Part shown: positions 59,281-64,000 of the stretch, one piece after another
Layout of the letters: every line of letters starts with the position of its first letter
Numbering within the stretch: position 1 is the stretch's first letter
NCBI GenBank assembly: GCA_947623455.1
Contig: OX392527.1
Location: forward strand, 26,652,201 to 26,716,200
DNA from: Mimachlamys varia
Lineage: Eukaryota > Mollusca > Bivalvia > Pectinida > Pectinidae
DNA length: 64,000 nucleotides
Reading direction: 5' to 3'
Program-made: the position numbers and the translations under genes
Notes under the pieces: generated by a model
Told to the model about the DNA's origin: nothing
The model's input: the letters and a program-made list of their open reading frames with translations, nothing else
Databases searched by the model: none

Positions 59281-59745
59281 CAAGTTCAAGTTCTTTATTC
59301 CTTAAATCATTCGACTCCTTGGATACAGAACACTTATACAAACAATCACACAATAGAACAACACGAAACACATCAATTAGTAACACATTTAAATAAGTTG
59401 CGATCTTAATCTGTTGGCATGGAACAAATTTTTTCCAATGTTTCTGATTTCTATATATAACATTTTTTTAAGAAGTATAATAATTTTAAACATACTCGGG
59501 TTCTTTATATAACATTTCTTTATATATTTTTTACGAATATCTTTATAATATTGACATTTTATACGAAGTGAAAATCATCTTCTTTTTCACGTTAATTACA
59601 TACAGTACAAAATCTATTTATACGTTCAACATGCTTGTATCTACCATATTCTATATTTAGCTCGTGGGCAGACGATATTAGTTTCGTGATTTCTTTTCTA
59701 ATATTCATACTCATAGGTTTGGCAAGACCTTCAATAGACCCTTAG
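59281..59745 (-). pseudogene. LINE (non-LTR retrotransposon) 3' end, decayed
   Basis: On minus, the frame from about 59740 reads NIRKEITKLISSAHELNIEY then GRYKHVERINRFCTVCN. After a stop come EDDFHFV, KCQYYKDIRKKYIKK, KNPSMFKIIILL and, near the end, IRNIGKNLFHANRLRSQL. This is the order of the C-terminal cysteine/histidine domain that follows the RT in many animal LINEs. Several stops and frameshifts are present. The 3' end finishes with 'aataaagaacttgaacttgg', a short repeat-type tail. The copy is 5'-truncated and inactive. Confidence 0.75.
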
Positions 59746-60859
59746 GTGACACTTGTGTGAAAACCCTCCTTACACTTTTCAAGTTAAAAAAAATCGTTAG
59801 TTTTTAAAAGGTACATTAGATGAATTCATTATGATATATGTGCTTCATGTGAATATCATTTTTCTATCTGGGCACATTCTAGTAGGGATAGCTTAATCTT
59901 GTACATGTACATGATTCAAACCAACAACCTTTCAGACAAGCAAATAGACTCCTCACTTGTTCTGTACGGGGCCTGACCGTATACGTGTCAAACACCTGAG
60001 TTTATGTTAGGTAATTATAAAATAGATAAGTAAACCAAGTCTCAGCTCCGTATAGGGTGCATGTAGACAAAACAATAAGCTAGAGCAGGTATTCATAGAA
60101 TGGTTGTGTACATAATTAAAACTTATTCAAATCAAGCATAATAATTAACTCATATAAATAATTATTTTAATATACAGTATGATACCAACAGTTCAAATGA
60201 ATTTCAATCACAGAAATAATTGAAAACTTGTTCTCGGTTCATGATGTTGATTCCAATATGACTTTATAGACAGTACACGTATGAAGTAAAATACAATTTT
60301 AAATAATAAACGAGTTGCCTCCCTTCTGACTTATTTTATCAATCAATACAGTCGACGGAGTCGGGAGTAAGAGTTAAGACTGCAGGTTGCACGAGTTATC
60401 TCCCTTCCATCCACTTTCAGCCTTGGAGTATGTTAGGTCATCGCGTCACAACACTCAATATTTAAGTACCTACTGAAACAAGTGGGTATTGTAATCAAAG
60501 AATGAATATCCATCGATCTAAGAAGTTAATGTTATTGTTACATTGCAAATACAAAATTATTATAACGGTCTGTACTGCTTGTAAAAGCATATTTTATCGT
60601 CAAACAAAGATACATTGATAAGATCTAACAACTTATGAACTCTTCTCCATAAATACATCAAACAAAGAATTTACAACACTTGATATACACTGTAATTCAC
60701 ACAGTATATAATGATTATACATTCGTATTAAAACTTGGGAGATGTACATTTTTTTAAAAATTAGTTTGTAAAGGAAGTATCAGATGATACGGGACATTGT
60801 CCTACTGTAGATTGTAAAAGTGACCTGTAAGTACCGTAGGCTGTTTGGGAAATAATTAC
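59746..60859. other. Non-coding stretch
   Basis: AT-rich, with no supported feature. Confidence 0.45.
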
Positions 60860-60902
60860 CTGTCATTTTTACTTGGTAGGAGGAATGAGTGACCATTGTC
60901 AA
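60860..60902 (-). CDS. Weak candidate 43-bp exon (receptor ectodomain?)
   Basis: On minus, an acceptor with a T-rich tract (GATTTTTTTTACGTTCACAA then TGCTTGTAG) precedes the segment and CAG|GTAATT follows. Entered in phase 0, it reads LTMVTHSSYQVKMT and leaves one base (phase 1), exactly what the membrane exon at 48476 needs. The intron would be about 12 kb. Short length and an ordinary donor mean chance is a serious alternative. Confidence 0.18.
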
Positions 60903-61271
60903 CTACAAGCATTGTGAACGTAAAAAAAATCTTTCTGTAGACTACAACCTTAACGTGCCAAGCACATATGCATATCATTAAATGTGAGTGTAATAATAAC
61001 AAGTACTTGCTAGTCCTAATTTAATTTAAAGTAAATAACACATTTATAGCTCCGAGAATAAACAATAGTCGTCACGAATTTCTTCTCTCATTTCCTCATA
61101 AACAATGCCTCCTGTTGCTGTATTAGTTGTTCATTGTTATCTACAATGCAGCCTTACTATTGGCGCAACTTACTGTACACAACCGCCACTGTTACAACAA
61201 TCTAGCTGTAATCGACCATGGGAACTGTCCCACCTGGTTTCCACGTTAACCGACTTCTGACGAGTGTTTAC

Positions 61272-61359
61272 CTGTGTGACTGTAATTGGGCGGAGCCTCA
61301 GACCGTTTACATCAAACTGTCCAACTTTATCGGTATTACGTATACACACATGTTCAATA
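61272..61359 (-). CDS. Weak candidate 88-bp exon (receptor ectodomain?)
   Basis: On minus, GGTCTATAACGGTTAG could serve as acceptor and ACACAG|GTAAACA as donor. In phase 2/phase 0 the segment reads IEHVCIRNTDKVGQFDVNGL then RLRPITVTQ, a mix of hydrophobic and polar residues that could be beta-strand-rich ectodomain. It is G/C-richer than its surroundings. Its exit phase (0) matches the entry phase of 60902. No family is recognised. Confidence 0.22.
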
Positions 61360-61924
61360 CTAACCGTTATAGACCAAAGTACCAAATTATTTTCCAATCA
61401 CTATAAAAATGTTAAATTTATTCTGTTTGGTCGTTTTGAATAATTGTCCTTGTTCAAAAGCAGCCCGTTATATATGAGGAGAACTATTACTTTGTGTCTA
61501 CCATATGACCGCGTGTGTATATCGTATTATCACGTAAAGTCACGCTTTCTTTTCCATTCTTTTAAAGCTGAATAATAACGATTGAAATTATATAAAGATC
61601 GAACTTTTTTTTATAATTTATCCCATTGTTGCCTACTTCATCTAGGACCTGGTGTAAAATATGGATGTAAACCGACACGAGCGTTTACGAAATCATTTTG
61701 ATCAAATATGTATGTCATTATAATTATCGTCATAACTGAAAAAACCCAACTTAATCTGCATCTAAAATAAATATTAGTTAGAACGACGTGATTAATTATC
61801 TGTCATCCAAATTATGTTCATATCGACTGTATACTACATCTGGTTACAGTTCAATACTTATATTTACATTAAGGATACTTTTTAAATATGCCTTTGTCTA
61901 TTTCTCTGTGATATAGTCGGTAAA

Positions 61925-62103
61925 TATAAACTTTATTTATTTTACAACAATTATGAAACAAGCTATACAACTTACAAGTACCCGGAGAAACCCCACGTGG
62001 TCGGGCAGGTGACCCCATACCTTTTCACGTCCGATCGGGGAATCGAACCCCGGCCGCCTTGGTGAAAGGTAAGTGCGCTATCCACTGCACCACCCGACCA
62101 CCC
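61925..62103 (-). mobile_element. tRNA-derived SINE (fourth family) with 14-bp target duplication
   Basis: On minus, the head has a TGGTGCAGTGGATAGCGCAC A-box region and GGGGTTCGATTCCCCG as B box. A short body follows (CCCACGTGGGGTTTCTCCGGG in reverse orientation, with neighbouring bases) and then an A/T tail. ATATAGTCGGTAAA occurs immediately at both ends (61911-61924 and 62104-62117), a clear 14-bp duplication. The cloverleaf is incomplete, so it is not a tRNA gene. Confidence 0.95.
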
Positions 62104-62144
62104 ATATAGTCGGTAAACGTTCCTCCTTTTTCCGTGTGTGTTTC

Positions 62145-62400
62145 TTATTAGAAAAGCCTGATTAAAATCAATGCTATCTAAGCTATTGATCTAAAGCCAT
62201 TATACATGTTATTTGAGGCGTGGTGCAAAGCGTTGACGTAACTTTGTCCAACATGGCGCCAGAAATGACGTCACAATAGCCTGATTTAAATCAGTGTCTT
62301 CCAAGCGATTGATTCAAAACCATGGTACAACTTTGATATTACGTAGTCCAGCATGGCGTAAAGAATAACGCCATGTGATGCGGCATTGCAAATTGTAATA
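62145..62400. repeat. Diverged ~125-bp direct duplication
   Basis: 'agcctgattaaaatcaatgc' and later 'tccaacatggcgccagaaat' are echoed by 'agcctgatttaaatcagtgt' and 'tccagcatggcgtaaagaat'. Two old tandem copies; no coding signal. Confidence 0.6.
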
Positions 62401-62535
62401 TACATTGTGATATACTACAATTTATTTTACTAGTTATATATAGGCAAATGCAATACAGAATGTAAGTACATCGTATAACATTGCTGTATAAACTGGCAGT
62501 GGGGGTGAGGGAGCTTAAATTGATACAGAGTCTGG

Positions 62536-62640
62536 CCTTGTGTGGCGCACTGGATAGCGGATTTGCCTTCCTTTGACTTGGTCGGGTTCCACCTGTCTGT
62601 TTTCTCTGGGTACTTGTACTCTGATGTAGAATCCATTTAA
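62536..62640 (+). mobile_element. SINE fragment (tRNA-like head)
   Basis: TGTGGCGCACTGGATAGCGG (A-box region) is followed about 30 bases later by GTCGGGTTCCACCTG (B-box-like) and a CTCTGGGTACTTGTACTCTG body. It resembles the family at 61925-62103 in its head. Truncated; no target duplication found. Confidence 0.5.
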
Positions 62641-63054
62641 AAAAGTTGAAAATGAAATATTATTAAAACTTTACTTACATTAGATACAGTCGCCCCACTT
62701 ATTCATCCACCATCTTGGGAAACATGATATACTAGTACATGTTGACAATATCTACAAGTTGTTTTATTAATATGAAGTCTTAGTTACGTGGTAATCAATA
62801 TTTCAAATTGAAATATTTTAAAATTTGCATTATTTCCATAACATTATTCTTCTCAGAATACATACATGTACGTTGTAATCTAAAAGTCATACCTTGTATA
62901 GATTAATATTATTGATCAGTTTCATTTTAACTGTCATATCGAAGGGATACATGTATGCATGACATATGCTAGACTCTTCTCAAAGTCTTAAAAAGGCACC
63001 GAAGTGTTTATATCGCTTAAACACATGGTATTAAACCGGTACACCCATAATATT
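62641..63054. other. Non-coding stretch
   Basis: AT-rich, with no supported feature. Confidence 0.5.
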
Positions 63055-63550
63055 GGCGATTGGTAGAGTGGTTAACACTTCGGCCCTCCATGCAGGCGGC
63101 CGGGGTTCGATCCCCGTAATCGTCATACGCATGGAACATTAAGAGAACGTGTTTTTCTCCTGTCCACACAACTCCGACAACCCAGGTGGAGTATAAAATG
63201 GTCTGGGTGGGTGCTGCAGTATCTGTGCTGTAGCATTCAAGTTAAGTGGCACTATAAAAGATGCCGTTGGAAACACGGTCCCACCACAAACAGAACACAT
63301 TTCATCTCTAGCACACACGCATACATACACACACATAGGGAGATATTAGCCAGGTGGTATAGGACAAGTAGTTAACACCTGATAAGGCAGCTCCTGCGAA
63401 CTCCCCAGAATTGTATATGATAGAACTGTATGTGTTAATTGTATTGATTGTATGATAATTGTATATCTAGGTACTGTAAAGCGTTTTAGAGTGGCTTATG
63501 TTAGCTAGATAGGGCGCTATAACAAATGTTGTTTATCATTATTATATATC
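63055..63550 (+). mobile_element. tRNA-derived SINE (third family), copy 2
   Basis: Collinear with 24711-25212 over its whole length: GTAGAGTGGTTAACAC A box, GGGGTTCGATCCCC B box, 'gatgccgttggaaacacggt', and a 'gcgttttagagtggcttatg' tail. AATATT flanks both ends (63049-63054 and 63551-63556), a possible short target duplication. The minus frame at 63139-63336 is an artefact. Confidence 0.92.
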
Positions 63551-63556
63551 AATATT

Positions 63557-64000
63557 GTTATGAAATTCGACATATACATTAGTGCTGACGTCACGTCAGT
63601 TGTATTAAGCAGAGTAGTAACAATGTTATATGATGTTTTACGACAGATACTTCAATACTTAGATGTTTTCTTTCTGTGATACATTGTTAGAAAGGCAAAT
63701 ATGCTAGCATTTCCGTTTCCTGTTTTGAGTGATTTTTTTTTAAATCACTCAAATTTCTTCAATCTGTTTCATCTTTTTGATGATTTCGCTTATTTCTGTG
63801 TCCAAAACACATTACAGTTCAGTTGAATACCACATCTAAGACATTCACATAGTCGTCACAGCCTTGTGAACGTCTGTGTCATAATTACGTCATAAGGGAG
63901 GGGGACTTTATCAGTCACGCTCATGTACAAGTGAAGGGATGCTATCTCTTCGACAGTCAAAAGAGATATTTGCCGGATATAACTACACACACAATGCCAA
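63557..64000. other. Non-coding stretch
   Basis: No supported feature apart from a small A/T palindrome, GAGTGATTT...AAATCACTC, at about 63728-63750. Confidence 0.5.

Noticed and set aside
1..64000. CRISPR arrays, bacterial operons or phage genes
   Set aside because: The tandem repeats lack unique spacers of constant length, no cas-like or prokaryotic genes are seen, and SINEs, splice sites and LINE remains show an animal genome.

Overview
This window is AT-rich nuclear DNA from an animal, most likely a bivalve mollusc. A scallop-like genome fits best, judged from the tRNA-derived SINE types, the reverse-transcriptase fossils and the abundance of short-unit minisatellites; the species call is inference. 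There are no prokaryotic-style operons, and no complete protein-coding gene is visible. Most long open frames are by-products of tandem repeats whose unit length is a multiple of three.

Layout. 1-9 kb: a SINE, a degenerate minisatellite split by a ~1.6 kb element with terminal inverted repeats, and a 25-bp array. 8.6-17.8 kb: five copies of one reverse-transcriptase retroelement (three 3' fragments on minus, two RT-bearing fossils on plus) with 30-, 42- and 43-bp arrays between them. 19-25 kb: a SINE next to a 50-bp array carrying repeated donor-like motifs, a possible signal-peptide exon, a ~41-bp array and a second SINE. 26.7-31.8 kb: foldback/MITE-like elements and a 1.1 kb array of 23-25 bp units. 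32.6-33.2 kb: a 43-bp array. 37 kb: a candidate 72-bp exon. 39-41.9 kb: a four-level nest of mobile elements. 42.3-46.2 kb: 39-bp and 36-bp arrays around two inverted-repeat elements. 46.5-48.5 kb: the best gene evidence, two phase-compatible minus-strand exons encoding the membrane segment and cytoplasmic tail of a single-pass receptor-like protein. 49.5-57.6 kb: a dense run of minisatellites, including a 38-bp array broken by a near-identical duplicated spacer that carries an exon-like segment. 59-64 kb: a LINE 3' end, three SINEs and two weak candidate exons.

Gene logic. The minus-strand exons at 48287-48476 and 46562-46652 join in frame (phase 2) and would give a type I membrane protein with a 68-residue tail ending in FYV. 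Two weaker minus-strand candidates (61272-61359 and 60860-60902) have phases that would also chain into the membrane exon, but the support is only statistical. The plus-strand candidates at 20073 and 37062 cannot belong to that gene. No obviously new molecular system is evident; the most informative structures are the nested transposons, the receptor exons and the exon-bearing macro-repeat.
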